A stretch of DNA of 64,000 nt from an uncultured Collinsella sp. (lineage in GTDB: Bacteria; Actinomycetota; Coriobacteriia; Coriobacteriales; Coriobacteriaceae). The notes below the pieces were generated by a model. It was not told the origin of the DNA, did not search any database, and saw only the letters and a list, made by a program, of their open reading frames with translations. Shown here one piece after another: positions 31,472 through 39,705 of the stretch (within the stretch, counting starts at the first letter, position 1; the number at the start of each line of letters is the position of its first letter). The DNA is taken from contig CABUSR010000004.1 in NCBI GenBank assembly GCA_902494245.1, positions 7,188 to 71,187 of the forward strand, given 5' to 3'. The translations under genes were made by a program, and so were the position numbers.

Positions 31472-33196
31472 CTACGAACGCAGTGTAATTTTATCGCGCA
31501 ACGATTTGAGATCTTCGGTGACGGTGCGGTCTTCCTGGATCATCTTCTGGACCTTTTTGTAGCTCGTGCTGACGGTCGAGTGGTTGCGGTTGCCAAATTC
31601 GGCGCCCACCGCCGTGGTCGTCATCTCGCACATCTCGATGGCCAGGTAGATAGCGATATGGCGTGCTTTGGCGATATTGGCGTTGCGACGCGGGCCGATG
31701 AGCTCCTCGTGCGTCACGCCGTACTGCTCTTCGATGACGGACTGAACCGTCTGGACGTTGATCTTTTTGGCCGATGTGTCGAAGTACTGGCTGGCGATGG
31801 CGTCGATATCGTCAAAGGTGAGCTCTCCGCCCTCGCGCTCGCGGTCGCCCGCCTCGCCGGCGCAGCGCTCGCAAAAGCTCTCGAGTTCGCGGATGTTGGT
31901 GCCCGAGACCTCGGCCATGTGTTTAAAGTGCTCGTCGGTCAGGTGCCCGCCGTCGCCCCCATAGGCCGCCAGCAGCGAGTCGTCGCCTGCCTCGGGAGCG
32001 GCGACGATGGTGTTCTCGTAATAGCGCTGCAAGATCTTGTATTTCATCTCGTAGCTGGGCTCTGCGACCAGGCAGAGCATGCCGGCGTTGAAGCGGCTGG
32101 TCAGACGCTCGTCCATGCTCAGGTCCTTGGGGGCGCGGTCTGCCGCGATGACGACCTTCTTGTTGTTGCGGATGAACTCGTCCATGAGCTGGAAAAAGTA
32201 GTCCACGCTCGCGCGCTTGCCGATGATGTTTTGGATGTCATCGATGATGAGCACGTCCACGCCGTGGTACGCCTGCATGATGGGGGCGTTGCTCTTCTTT
32301 TGGCGGTCGAACTCGGTCATCAGGTCGTCCAGATATGCCTGGGAGTTGGCATACTTGACCTTGATCTCGGGCGACTTCTCGGCGAGCTCGTTTTTGATGG
32401 CAAGTAGCAGGTGCGTCTTGCCCAGGCCCGATTTGCCGTAGATGAACAGTGATGTGCATGTGCCGCGCTCGTCAGCGAGGGCGGCAAACTTGAGTGCCGA
32501 GCGATAGGCATGGCTGTTCTCGGGGCCGTAGACAAAGTTCTCAAAGGTAAATTTTGAGTTCGCGGCGAGCGGGGCTCCATCCGTATTCTGCTCGGCCGGC
32601 ACGGTCGGTGCTGGCATGGGTGAAGTGGGGGTCGCAGCTTGCGTGGGTTTAGTCGGCGCTCCGCCCTTCATCTGGTTCATCATGCGACGAAAATCATCGG
32701 CCGAGAGCGTGTTTTTGATTGCAATGCCCGAATCCGCGCCCGCCGCTGCGTCGTGAGCGATGGGCATGTGCGTGACGGGTACGTTCGTTGACGTCGCCGC
32801 CGCGGTCGGCAACGGTGCCATGGTTTCACGGGAAACATCGCTGTGCTGGTGCTCGATCGTCGGTACGTCGCCTGCGGAGGCCGGCACCGCCGGGGAAGCG
32901 GCGGGAGCCGTGGCGGGCGCCGTCGTGGCAGCGGATTCCGCTGCGGCGCCTTGCGGTGCCACGATGTCGAGAGCAATCGGTGCAAAGGCGATTTCTTCCA
33001 GATAGGCCTCAATAGTCGGCTGATGCTTTTTGAGCTGCGCGATGGCAAAGCGCGAGGGGGCCTCGATCGTGAGCGTATCTTCGGTCAGGCTTATGGCGCG
33101 CGATTGCCCCAGCATGTTGATGAGGCGTGCATCTTGGCCGTCGCGCTGGCAAAAGGCGATGGCATCCCCCAGGATGATGCTTGCTTCCTCGTCCAC
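31472..33196 (-). CDS. dnaA: Chromosomal replication initiator DnaA
   Basis: DnaA binds DnaA boxes and melts the origin. The 574-residue protein has domain I (1-80), an unusually long Ala/Pro/Thr-rich linker domain II (about 80-205), the AAA+ domain with Walker A GKSGLGKTH (254-262) and Walker B VDVLIIDDIQ, and DNA-binding domain IV ending in GNRNHSTV and DKITLRS. The start is GTG 33196 after GGGAGAG. A degenerate parS lies inside the linker-coding part (32822-32837). The gene follows the GHKL/winged-helix gene by 15 bp and is probably translated from the same message. Confidence 0.98.
   Translation of the reverse strand: MDEEASIILGDAIAFCQRDGQDARLINMLGQSRAISLTEDTLTIEAPSRFAIAQLKKHQPTIEAYLEEIAFAPIALDIVAPQGAAAESAATTAPATAPAASPAVPASAGDVPTIEHQHSDVSRETMAPLPTAAATSTNVPVTHMPIAHDAAAGADSGIAIKNTLSADDFRRMMNQMKGGAPTKPTQAATPTSPMPAPTVPAEQNTDGAPLAANSKFTFENFVYGPENSHAYRSALKFAALADERGTCTSLFIYGKSGLGKTHLLLAIKNELAEKSPEIKVKYANSQAYLDDLMTEFDRQKKSNAPIMQAYHGVDVLIIDDIQNIIGKRASVDYFFQLMDEFIRNNKKVVIAADRAPKDLSMDERLTSRFNAGMLCLVAEPSYEMKYKILQRYYENTIVAAPEAGDDSLLAAYGGDGGHLTDEHFKHMAEVSGTNIRELESFCERCAGEAGDREREGGELTFDDIDAIASQYFDTSAKKINVQTVQSVIEEQYGVTHEELIGPRRNANIAKARHIAIYLAIEMCEMTTTAVGAEFGNRNHSTVSTSYKKVQKMIQEDRTVTEDLKSLRDKITLRS
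32822..32837 (-). promoter_or_regulatory. Degenerate parS inside dnaA
   Basis: On the minus strand TGTTTCCCGTGAAACC differs from parS (TGTTTCACGTGAAACA) at two positions. In the DnaA frame it encodes DVSRET, the peptide a perfect parS would give, and both differences are synonymous third-codon changes. Confidence 0.5.
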
Positions 33197-33211
33197 TGTC
33201 TCTCCCGTTCT

Positions 33212-34564
33212 TTAGCTCTGAGCTCGCACGCGAGCGGCGCCGAGTTCGGTCAGATGGTATTTCTGGCCATGCTTGATGACCAAGCCGGCCTGCGCCAAGT
33301 CATTGAGCGTGCGTGACCAAGTGGGGGCCGAGTTTCCAAACGCCCTCGCAAGATCGGTTGCACCGCACGCTTGATTTTGCGCCAGATAGCCCAGCGCGGC
33401 GTTGCCGCGATCGCTTACGAACACGTCCGGTTGTGGCTGTGCATACTGATTTGCTGCATTAGGATACATCATTTGAGCTGCTGGTTGTTGAGAACTCTGC
33501 ATCGGCGGCATTTGCTGTTGAAAACTTTGAGGCCACTGTTGGTAAGGCTGCGGAGGCATCTGCTGGGCCCAGGGGTTGTACTGCTGCTGCGGCATCTGCT
33601 GGTACGGCTGCTGATATCCCTGCTGGTGCTGCTGCGGGAACTGCTGGCCATACCCCAGTGGCGGCATCTGCTGATATGGATATCCCTGTTGGTACGGCTG
33701 ATAGCCCATTTGCTGGCCACCCGGTGCCCCCGTCGCCTGCTGCATTGCCGCTGCATCCTGATCCGCCAGCGGCATGGCCTCTGGCGTGTTTGGCGGCATC
33801 GACATCGATGCCGCCCGGGGTTCTTGTGTAGGTAGCATTCCGGGCTGCTGCATCTGTCCCACGGGGGGCTGCATCTGCTGCGTTGCCATGGGCTGCTGCG
33901 CAAAAGCTCCCGGCAGGGGATATGTGGGGTGCTCCGTCTCGGGCCGCACGGCAGCGCCGCGTCCGCCGGCACGCTCGATTTCCTGCACGCGTTTAGGGTT
34001 CAGGCTTACCGTAACCACGGTGCCGTTGCCCATGTTGTCCTCGATGGATACGGCGCCGCCGGCGTTTTCCAAATACTCCTGCACCATGGGAAACCCCGCT
34101 CCGGTTCCACGGATATAGCGCTTCATCTTGCTGTTTGCGCTGGTAACGCCAAAGTCGAAAGCACGTTCCTTGTCGTCGATGCCGGGTCCTTGGTCAGCAA
34201 AGCGGATGGTGTCTCCGCCGTCCAGAATCGAGATGATGGGCTCGGCAAAGTGTGCGTGGATAAAGTTTTCGACAATCTCGCGGATGACCATGAGCGAGAT
34301 ATGGCCACCTTGTTCTTTCATGCACTGGTAGACGGTGTTGGTCGTCTCTTCCAAATACGTGCGGACATCTTGCGGATCAATGACGATCACACGCGGTGTC
34401 GACAGCATGTCGTCATAGACGGCGATGCGCGCGGCGTACATGGCTTTTGGCGCCTGCGTGGTCGTCTGCTCGCCTTCCTCACGCTCTTCGCGCACGCCGG
34501 TGATGTGCTCGTTGTCGGGTGCCGGGTCTCCGGAATCGACCATGGTGTAAAAGTCGTCAGACAT
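33212..34564 (-). CDS. GHKL ATPase with Q-rich linker and winged-helix domain, upstream of dnaA
   Basis: I know no named family for the full architecture. Residues about 75-190 form a histidine-kinase-type ATPase (GHKL) domain: N-box REIVENFIHAH (95-105), G1 DQGPGID (124-130) and G2 GTGAGFPMVQEYLENAGG (from 153). There is no HisKA phosphoacceptor, so it resembles anti-sigma kinases of the SpoIIAB/RsbW kind or a stand-alone ATPase. Residues about 215-380 are low-complexity Gln/Pro/Met/Tyr. Residues about 385-450 look like a winged helix (LGYLAQNQACGATDLARAFG). The stop is 15 bp before dnaA and the start faces the origin, so it is first in the dnaA operon. A role in origin control is an inference from context. 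Confidence 0.82.
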   Translation of the reverse strand: MSDDFYTMVDSGDPAPDNEHITGVREEREEGEQTTTQAPKAMYAARIAVYDDMLSTPRVIVIDPQDVRTYLEETTNTVYQCMKEQGGHISLMVIREIVENFIHAHFAEPIISILDGGDTIRFADQGPGIDDKERAFDFGVTSANSKMKRYIRGTGAGFPMVQEYLENAGGAVSIEDNMGNGTVVTVSLNPKRVQEIERAGGRGAAVRPETEHPTYPLPGAFAQQPMATQQMQPPVGQMQQPGMLPTQEPRAASMSMPPNTPEAMPLADQDAAAMQQATGAPGGQQMGYQPYQQGYPYQQMPPLGYGQQFPQQHQQGYQQPYQQMPQQQYNPWAQQMPPQPYQQWPQSFQQQMPPMQSSQQPAAQMMYPNAANQYAQPQPDVFVSDRGNAALGYLAQNQACGATDLARAFGNSAPTWSRTLNDLAQAGLVIKHGQKYHLTELGAARVRAQS

Positions 34565-34587
34565 GCCGCTCGCAATCTTTCAAAAGG

Positions 34588-34710
34588 TTTCGAACAAATA
34601 GTAGCTCACTGTGCAATGTTTCTCATCTTTCGACAACTTTTCAAAACCTGTTGAAAACTTAGGAAAACGGACGAAAAGTTCTCAACATTGCCAACATGAC
34701 CTGTTGAAAA
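34588..34710. other. oriC: Probable replication origin (oriC) with DnaA-box-like repeats
   Basis: The 345-bp gap between divergent genes holds TTTCGAACA (34588), TTTCGACAA (34628), TTTTCAAAA (34638), TGTTGAAAA (34649-34657 and 34702-34710) and TTCTCAACA (34679). These are variants of a DnaA box closer to TTTTCAACA than to the E. coli TTATCCACA. Transcription diverges here and the surrounding genes are dnaA, dnaN, gyrBA, rpmH and parAB, all typical of an origin. The exact unwinding site is not resolved. Confidence 0.75.
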
Positions 34711-34807
34711 CTCGATGAAATATCGTGAAAAGTTGCCATACACCGCTAAATCGAGCTCGGCTTATGGGGGAACCGTGTGAACTGCGCAACCTTTTACCTT
34801 TGATTTC

Positions 34808-34837
34808 TTGACATTTGAACATTGATTTCCCTACAAT
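34808..34837 (+). promoter_or_regulatory. Promoter of the rpmH operon
   Basis: Consensus TTGACA, an 18-nt spacer and TACAAT, with a predicted start about 65 nt before rpmH. Confidence 0.8.
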
Positions 34838-34909
34838 CTTCAAGCTCACGTGTCTATATCTGCGTCCGCGCCCCCGCGGACACTCGAAATGCAGCAGGAG
34901 GAACTTAAG

Positions 34910-35044
34910 ATGAAGCGTACGTATCAGCCTAATAAGCGTAAGCGTGCCAAGACCCATGGCTTCCGTGCCCGTATGGCCACTAAGGGTGGTCGTGCCGTGC
35001 TCGCCCGTCGTCGCGCCAAGGGCCGCAAGCGTCTCACTGTCTAG
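34910..35044 (+). CDS. rpmH: 50S ribosomal protein L34
   Basis: The 44-residue basic protein [18 protein letters not shown]... is a full-length L34. The start ATG 34910 follows AGGAGG. It is the first gene on the right side of the origin, with rnpA 20 bp downstream, the order conserved across bacteria. Confidence 0.98.
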   Translation: MKRTYQPNKRKRAKTHGFRARMATKGGRAVLARRRAKGRKRLTV

Positions 35045-35064
35045 CAGCGATACACACATCTCGC

Positions 35065-35403
35065 ATGAAGACTATTAAGTCTCGGCAAGATTTCGAGCAT
35101 GTGTTCAGTCAGGGGCGTCGTTTCAATCACCCTCTGATTCGAATGACCATATGTGAATCGGTTGGCGAAGGCGACTCCGGAAGGGTCGCCTTCGTTGGTG
35201 CTAAACGGCTCGGTTGTGCTGTCGTGCGCAACCGTTCTAAGCGTGTGATGCGCGAGGCCGCCCGCAGCTGTGGATTTCCCGTTGCGGGTTATGACATCAT
35301 CTTGTTCGCAACTCCCAAGACGAGGGTTTCCTCGCCGCAGGAGATGGACAAGGCGTTGCGTTCGCTTATGAAACGCGCCGGCGTTGCCGGGGAGGAGCGA
35401 TGA
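35065..35403 (+). CDS. rnpA: Ribonuclease P protein component
   Basis: The 112-residue basic protein helps the RNase P RNA trim tRNA 5' leaders. The family motif is present (AFVGAKRLGCAVVRNRSKRV, then MREAAR). No strong ribosome site precedes ATG 35065, suggesting coupling to rpmH. Its last codons overlap the yidD start by 4 nt. Confidence 0.96.
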   Translation: MKTIKSRQDFEHVFSQGRRFNHPLIRMTICESVGEGDSGRVAFVGAKRLGCAVVRNRSKRVMREAARSCGFPVAGYDIILFATPKTRVSSPQEMDKALRSLMKRAGVAGEER

Positions 35404-35624
35404 GCAATCACGTTTTGCGACGTGTTGCCATCGCTCCTATTCGCATATATCAACAGGTTATTTCGCCCTTATTGCCTGACGCCTGCATTTATTACCCAAC
35501 GTGCTCGCAATACGCCATCCAGGCGATTGAGAAGTACGGTGTTTTGAGAGGCTGCTGGCTTGCCGTGAGGCGCATCGCTCGCTGCAATCCCCTGCACGTC
35601 GGCGGTTATGACCCTGTGCCCTAG
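35400..35624 (+). CDS. yidD: Membrane protein insertion efficiency factor YidD
   Basis: The 74-residue protein has the YidD pattern PIRIYQQVISPLLPDACIYY, then PTCSQYAIQAI and HVGGYDPVP, with the conserved cysteines. It lies at the inner membrane face and supports YidC-dependent insertion. The start overlaps the rnpA end by 4 nt (ATGA). Confidence 0.96.
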   Translation: MSNHVLRRVAIAPIRIYQQVISPLLPDACIYYPTCSQYAIQAIEKYGVLRGCWLAVRRIARCNPLHVGGYDPVP

Positions 35625-35653
35625 CGGGCACTCGCTATCGGAGGAAAACTTAC

Positions 35654-36424
35654 ATGTGGGATTGGATCGTTAACATCCTTTTCGAGCTGCTCAAGCTCAT
35701 CCAGACCTTTGCGGTCGACTGGGGCCTGTCCATCATCATCCTGGTGGTCATCATCCGTCTGCTGCTGACGCCGCTCATGCTCAAGTCGACCAAGTCGACG
35801 GCTCGCATGCAGGTGCTGCAGCCCAAGATGCTCGAGATCCAGGAGCGCTATGCCGACGATCCTCAGCGTCAGGCCGAGGAGATGCAGAAGTTCTACAGCG
35901 AGAACAAGTTCAATCCGCTGTCCGGCTGCCTGCCGCTTCTGATTCAGATGCCTATCCTGTTTGCCCTGTTTACGCTGCTGCGTAACCTGCCGCAGTACTT
36001 TAACGAGGGCACGTTCTCGTTCTTCAACATCCTGCCCGATCTGACCACCACGCCGAGCGCTTCCTTTGCCGATGGCTTTGTGGTCGCGCTGCCTGCGCTG
36101 GTCTGCCTGATCCTGTTCGCCGTCCTGACCCTGATTCCGCAGCTCTACATGTCGCGCAACCAGACCGGCCAGCAGGCCCAGAGCATGCGTATGATGGCCG
36201 TTGTCATGACCGTCATGATGCTTTGGATGGGCTGGAGCCTTCCCGTTGGTGTTCTGCTGTACTACGACGTCTCGTCTGCTTGGCAGGTTATCCAGCAGAT
36301 TTTTGTGACGCAGAAGGTCATCGACAAGGCGAAGGCCGATGAGGAGGAGCGTCTTAAGAACGCTCCACTGCAGGTTGAGGTCACTCGTCGCGAGAAGAAG
36401 CCGCGCCCGCACAAGAAGAAGTAG
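35654..36424 (+). CDS. yidC: Membrane protein insertase YidC/OxaA
   Basis: The 256-residue product is the short Gram-positive form with five membrane helices: the first near 22-40 (WGLSIIILVVIIRLLLTPLM), then a cytoplasmic hairpin, LPLLIQMPILFALFTLL, and further helices to about 220. The conserved Arg in the first helix (IIRLLL) lies in the hydrophilic groove. The tail is basic (REKKPRPHKKK), as needed for ribosome binding. The lipoprotein-type signal seen in some Gram-positive YidC proteins is absent. It follows yidD by 29 bp. Confidence 0.96.
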   Translation: MWDWIVNILFELLKLIQTFAVDWGLSIIILVVIIRLLLTPLMLKSTKSTARMQVLQPKMLEIQERYADDPQRQAEEMQKFYSENKFNPLSGCLPLLIQMPILFALFTLLRNLPQYFNEGTFSFFNILPDLTTTPSASFADGFVVALPALVCLILFAVLTLIPQLYMSRNQTGQQAQSMRMMAVVMTVMMLWMGWSLPVGVLLYYDVSSAWQVIQQIFVTQKVIDKAKADEEERLKNAPLQVEVTRREKKPRPHKKK

Positions 36425-36468
36425 TGGGATATCAATCTTATTTAGGTACCTAACTTTTGGAGTACGTT

Positions 36469-37038
36469 ATGTCTGAAGAGATCATCGAGGATATGCTTGA
36501 GGAGGTTGCCCCGCAGGTCGCGGGCGATTATCCCGAGATTGCACAGCGCTACAAGGCTGGTGAAGAGCTGACCGATGAGGAGCTCGACACCATTGCCGAT
36601 GTTGCGATTTCCATTCTGCGTTCCATCCTTTCGCACTTCGATGCCGCCAACTCTCCTATCGATGAGTATGAGGGCGACGAGGGTGAGCTGATTTTGGATG
36701 TTACTGCTCCCGACCTTGCTGTTCTCATTGGCCGTCATGGTCGCACCCTTGATGCCCTTCAGGTTATGTTCTCTTTGCTGGTGAGCCGCAAACTTGGCTT
36801 TAGGTATCCGGTTGTAGTGGACGTCGAGGGATACAAGAGCCGCCGTCAGGACAAGGTTGCCTCCATGGCTCAGTCTGCTGCCGAGCGTGCCATTCGCACT
36901 CATAAGAGTGTTTCGCTTCCGCCCATGAATGCCTACGAGCGTCGACTGGTTCACATTGCACTTCGTGGCAATGATGCCGTCGATACTCATTCTGAGGGTT
37001 CTGACCCTGATCGCCATGTGGTGATTGTTGCTCGATAA
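36469..37038 (+). CDS. jag: RNA-binding protein Jag/KhpB
   Basis: The 189-residue protein has a KH domain (DLAVLIGRHGRTLDALQVM at about 84-102) and a C-terminal R3H domain (PPMNAYERRLVHIALRGN). Its N-terminal 60 residues are acidic and helical. KhpB proteins with KhpA bind RNA and affect cell elongation and division. The start ATG 36469 follows TTTTGGAG. A strong terminator follows. Confidence 0.93.
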   Translation: MSEEIIEDMLEEVAPQVAGDYPEIAQRYKAGEELTDEELDTIADVAISILRSILSHFDAANSPIDEYEGDEGELILDVTAPDLAVLIGRHGRTLDALQVMFSLLVSRKLGFRYPVVVDVEGYKSRRQDKVASMAQSAAERAIRTHKSVSLPPMNAYERRLVHIALRGNDAVDTHSEGSDPDRHVVIVAR

Positions 37039-37056
37039 TCTACTCGAGCTTATGCT

Positions 37057-37088
37057 AAGGGGACGTGGTTTCCACGTCCCCTTTTTTT
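37057..37088 (+). terminator. Terminator after jag
   Basis: GGGGACGTGG and CCACGTCCCC around TTT, followed by seven T residues. It closes the rpmH-rnpA-yidD-yidC-jag unit before rsmG. Confidence 0.92.
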
Positions 37089-37134
37089 GTCAAAAGTTCT
37101 CGATACACTGATTTTTGTCAGAAAGGAGCTTTCG

Positions 37135-37872
37135 TTGTTAGTACTTGCTGATCAGCAGGCTGACGAGATGTTGAGTCGTCTAGCTTTCTATTGCAAAGAG
37201 TATTCCTTGAGCGTAACTGATGCTGAGCTGAGGAAATGTATTCAGCATTTGGATTTGGTTCTAGAAACAAATAAGACAACCAATCTCACCCGTATTCTCA
37301 ACGTAGATGATGCTGCAGTACTTCATATCCTCGACTCACTTGTTTTACTCCCCTATATCAATAAGGCTCCTGAGGGAGCTTTGCTCGATATGGGTACAGG
37401 TGCGGGCTTCCCTGGTATTCCGTTAACCATAGCCACGCATCGTAAAGCTACTTATATTGACTCTGTTGGCAAGAAGGTTGATGCTGTCAATTCCTTTGTC
37501 CATGCTCTTGGATTGAAACATGCTCATGCGGTTCATGATCGTCTTGAAGAATATGCTCGAAGCCATAAGAAGCAGTTCTCTGTCGTAACCGCCCGCGCAC
37601 TGGCCCCTCTACCGATTCTTGTTGAGTATGCGGCTCCGTTCCTCAAGGATGGAGGGCTATTTGTTATTACTAAGGGCAATCCTTCGGATGAGGAGCTTGC
37701 TTCCGGCATGTCAGCAGCTAAGATTTGCGGCTTCACTTTGCTTCTGAATGACGCAATCGATTTGCCTGAGGGCTTGGGCCACAGGGAGTTCATTATTCTT
37801 AAGAAGAGTCATCCAGCATCTGTCTCATTGCCTCGTGCAAATGGCATGGCAAAGAAGAATCCACTTGCCTAG
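37135..37872 (+). CDS. rsmG: 16S rRNA (guanine-527-N7) methyltransferase RsmG
   Basis: RsmG (GidB) uses S-adenosylmethionine to methylate G527 of 16S rRNA. The 245-residue product shows the SAM-binding motif LLDMGTGAGFPGIPLTIA and the downstream TARALAPLPILVEYA. I took TTG 37135, six nucleotides after AAAGGAG; codons further upstream run into the terminator of jag. The gene is clearly richer in A and T than genes on the left arm. It is followed by the parS cluster. Confidence 0.93.
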   Translation: MLVLADQQADEMLSRLAFYCKEYSLSVTDAELRKCIQHLDLVLETNKTTNLTRILNVDDAAVLHILDSLVLLPYINKAPEGALLDMGTGAGFPGIPLTIATHRKATYIDSVGKKVDAVNSFVHALGLKHAHAVHDRLEEYARSHKKQFSVVTARALAPLPILVEYAAPFLKDGGLFVITKGNPSDEELASGMSAAKICGFTLLLNDAIDLPEGLGHREFIILKKSHPASVSLPRANGMAKKNPLA

Positions 37873-37873
37873 A

Positions 37874-37889
37874 TGTTTCACGTGAAACA
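37874..37889. promoter_or_regulatory. parS: parS site 1
   Basis: Perfect TGTTTCACGTGAAACA immediately after the rsmG stop; binding site of ParB for origin segregation. Confidence 0.95.
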
Positions 37890-37912
37890 TAATGGATACT
37901 AACAACTTGCAG

Positions 37913-37928
37913 TGTTTCACGTGAAACA
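37913..37928. promoter_or_regulatory. parS: parS site 2
   Basis: Perfect TGTTTCACGTGAAACA, 39 bp centre to centre from both neighbours. Confidence 0.95.
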
Positions 37929-37951
37929 TGGCGGTTGATATCGAATCGGAA

Positions 37952-37967
37952 TGTTTCACGTGAAACA
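37952..37967. promoter_or_regulatory. parS: parS site 3
   Basis: Perfect TGTTTCACGTGAAACA, 39 bp from site 2 and 39 bp before the parA start. Confidence 0.95.
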
Positions 37968-38006
37968 TCCTCCGTTTGACAGCTTTAATACACACCAGGA
38001 GGGACC

Positions 38007-38807
38007 GTGGGATTTCGCGACGTTAAGCGTTCTAAGAGCGCAAAAAACACGCGTATCATTGCAATCATCAATCAAAAAGGCGGTGTCGGTAAGTCGACGA
38101 CGGCTGTAAACCTTGCAGCTGCACTGGGTGAGCAGGGTCGTAAGACACTGATTGTCGATTTTGATCCGCAGGGAAACAGCACCAGTGGATTCGGAATTGA
38201 AAAAGAAGACCTTGATCACTGCATCTATGATGCATTGTTGAATGATGTGCCGGCAGAATCGCTTGTTCTTGATACCAATTGCAAAAAGGTATTCGTAATT
38301 CCGGCTACAATTCAGCTTGCAGGCGCGGAAATTGAGCTCGTAAGCGCAATCGCTCGTGAAACACGCCTCAAAGATTTGCTTGAACCGATTCAGGACGAGT
38401 TCGATTTTATTTTCATTGACTGTCCCCCTTCGCTCGGCCTGCTTACTATCAACGCCTTGACCGCAGCAGACAGCGTTTTGATTCCGATTCAGTGCGAATA
38501 TTACGCACTCGAGGGCGTTACAAAGCTGCTTGAGTCAATGAAGATGGTCAAATCACGTCTAAACAAGGGCTTAGACACCTATGGAGTACTTATGACCATG
38601 TATGACTCGCGTACTTCACTATCGAATCAGGTTGTTGAGGAGGTTCAATCGTACTTTGGTGATAAGGCGTTTAAGACGCTAATCCCACGTACGGTTAAAA
38701 TCTCCGAAGCTCCGTCTTTTGGAGAACCGGTAATTACCTATGCACCTCAGAATAAGGGTGCAAAAGCGTATATGAACCTTGCAAAAGAGGTGATCAAGCG
38801 TGCCTAG
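38007..38807 (+). CDS. parA: Chromosome partitioning ATPase ParA/Soj
   Basis: The 266-residue protein has the deviant Walker A KGGVGKSTTAVNLA (about 25-38), the switch segment VDFDPQGNSTSGFG and Walker B FIFIDCPPSLGLLT. ParA dimers on the nucleoid move ParB-parS complexes. The start is GTG 38007 after AGGAGG. Three parS sites stand directly upstream, so ParB binding may also repress the operon. It overlaps parB by 8 nt. Confidence 0.96.
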   Translation: MGFRDVKRSKSAKNTRIIAIINQKGGVGKSTTAVNLAAALGEQGRKTLIVDFDPQGNSTSGFGIEKEDLDHCIYDALLNDVPAESLVLDTNCKKVFVIPATIQLAGAEIELVSAIARETRLKDLLEPIQDEFDFIFIDCPPSLGLLTINALTAADSVLIPIQCEYYALEGVTKLLESMKMVKSRLNKGLDTYGVLMTMYDSRTSLSNQVVEEVQSYFGDKAFKTLIPRTVKISEAPSFGEPVITYAPQNKGAKAYMNLAKEVIKRA

Positions 38808-39705
38808 TGTAAAGAAACGTGGCGGATTAGGACGTGGACTCAACGCTTTGGTCTCAGAGGCCGAGTATGAGACTGGTGGTTCGGCTGCATCCGCTTCAAA
38901 TGCCGCATCTGAAACAAAACTACCAATTGAGGATATTGTTCCCAACCCTAACCAGCCGCGAATTCACTTTAATGAAACTGAACTTCGCGAGTTGAGCGAG
39001 TCGATCCAAGAACATGGCGTTTTGCAGCCGCTTTTGGTTCGCAAGCATGGAAACGGCTATGAGATCATCGCTGGTGAGCGTCGTTACCAGGCATCAAAGC
39101 TTGCTGGTCTTGAGGAGCTGCCTGTCATCATTAAAGATGTTAATGATGAAGAGATGCTTGCTCTTGCTCTTATCGAAAACCTTCAACGTTCTGATCTGAA
39201 TCCCGTCGAAGAGGCTAAGGGCTATCGCCAGCTTATCGATGCCAGCGGTATGACCCAGGAGGCATTGTCGAAGGCAGTAAGCAAGTCACGCTCTGCAATT
39301 ACAAACTCGCTGCGTCTTCTCGATCTCCCCGAAATAGTTCAGCAGATGATTTTTGAGGGCAAACTTACTGCTGGTCATGCACGTGCGATTCTTGCTGTTC
39401 CCTATGAAGACGCGCGTATTCGACTTGCAGAGAAAGTTGTTGCAGAGGGCCTTTCCGTAAGAGCGACAGAAAATCTTGCTCCGTTGTTTTCTGCCGGAGA
39501 GACACCTAAGACGCCGAGGCCTGCGACGCCTCAGTCTTTTAAAAAGGCCGCCCGTGTGCTTCGCCAGGTTTTTAATACCAACGTGCGTGTGAAGAGCTCG
39601 CGTGGAAAGAATAAGATCGAGATTGAGTTTAAAGACGAGGAAGAGCTCTCTCGTATTCTTGGCGAAATGATTCAGTTTGATCAAGGAGGCCAAGATGAGG
39701 AATAA
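38800..39705 (+). CDS. parB: Chromosome partitioning protein ParB/Spo0J
   Basis: The 301-residue CTP-switch protein has the N-terminal nuclease-like domain with the CTP and spreading motif GERRYQASKLAG, then the helix-turn-helix TQEALSKAVSKSRSAITNSL that recognises parS. A C-terminal dimerisation region follows. The start is GTG 38800 inside the end of parA. Its end overlaps a small membrane protein gene by 11 nt, so three genes are translationally linked. Confidence 0.96.
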   Translation: MPSVKKRGGLGRGLNALVSEAEYETGGSAASASNAASETKLPIEDIVPNPNQPRIHFNETELRELSESIQEHGVLQPLLVRKHGNGYEIIAGERRYQASKLAGLEELPVIIKDVNDEEMLALALIENLQRSDLNPVEEAKGYRQLIDASGMTQEALSKAVSKSRSAITNSLRLLDLPEIVQQMIFEGKLTAGHARAILAVPYEDARIRLAEKVVAEGLSVRATENLAPLFSAGETPKTPRPATPQSFKKAARVLRQVFNTNVRVKSSRGKNKIEIEFKDEEELSRILGEMIQFDQGGQDEE

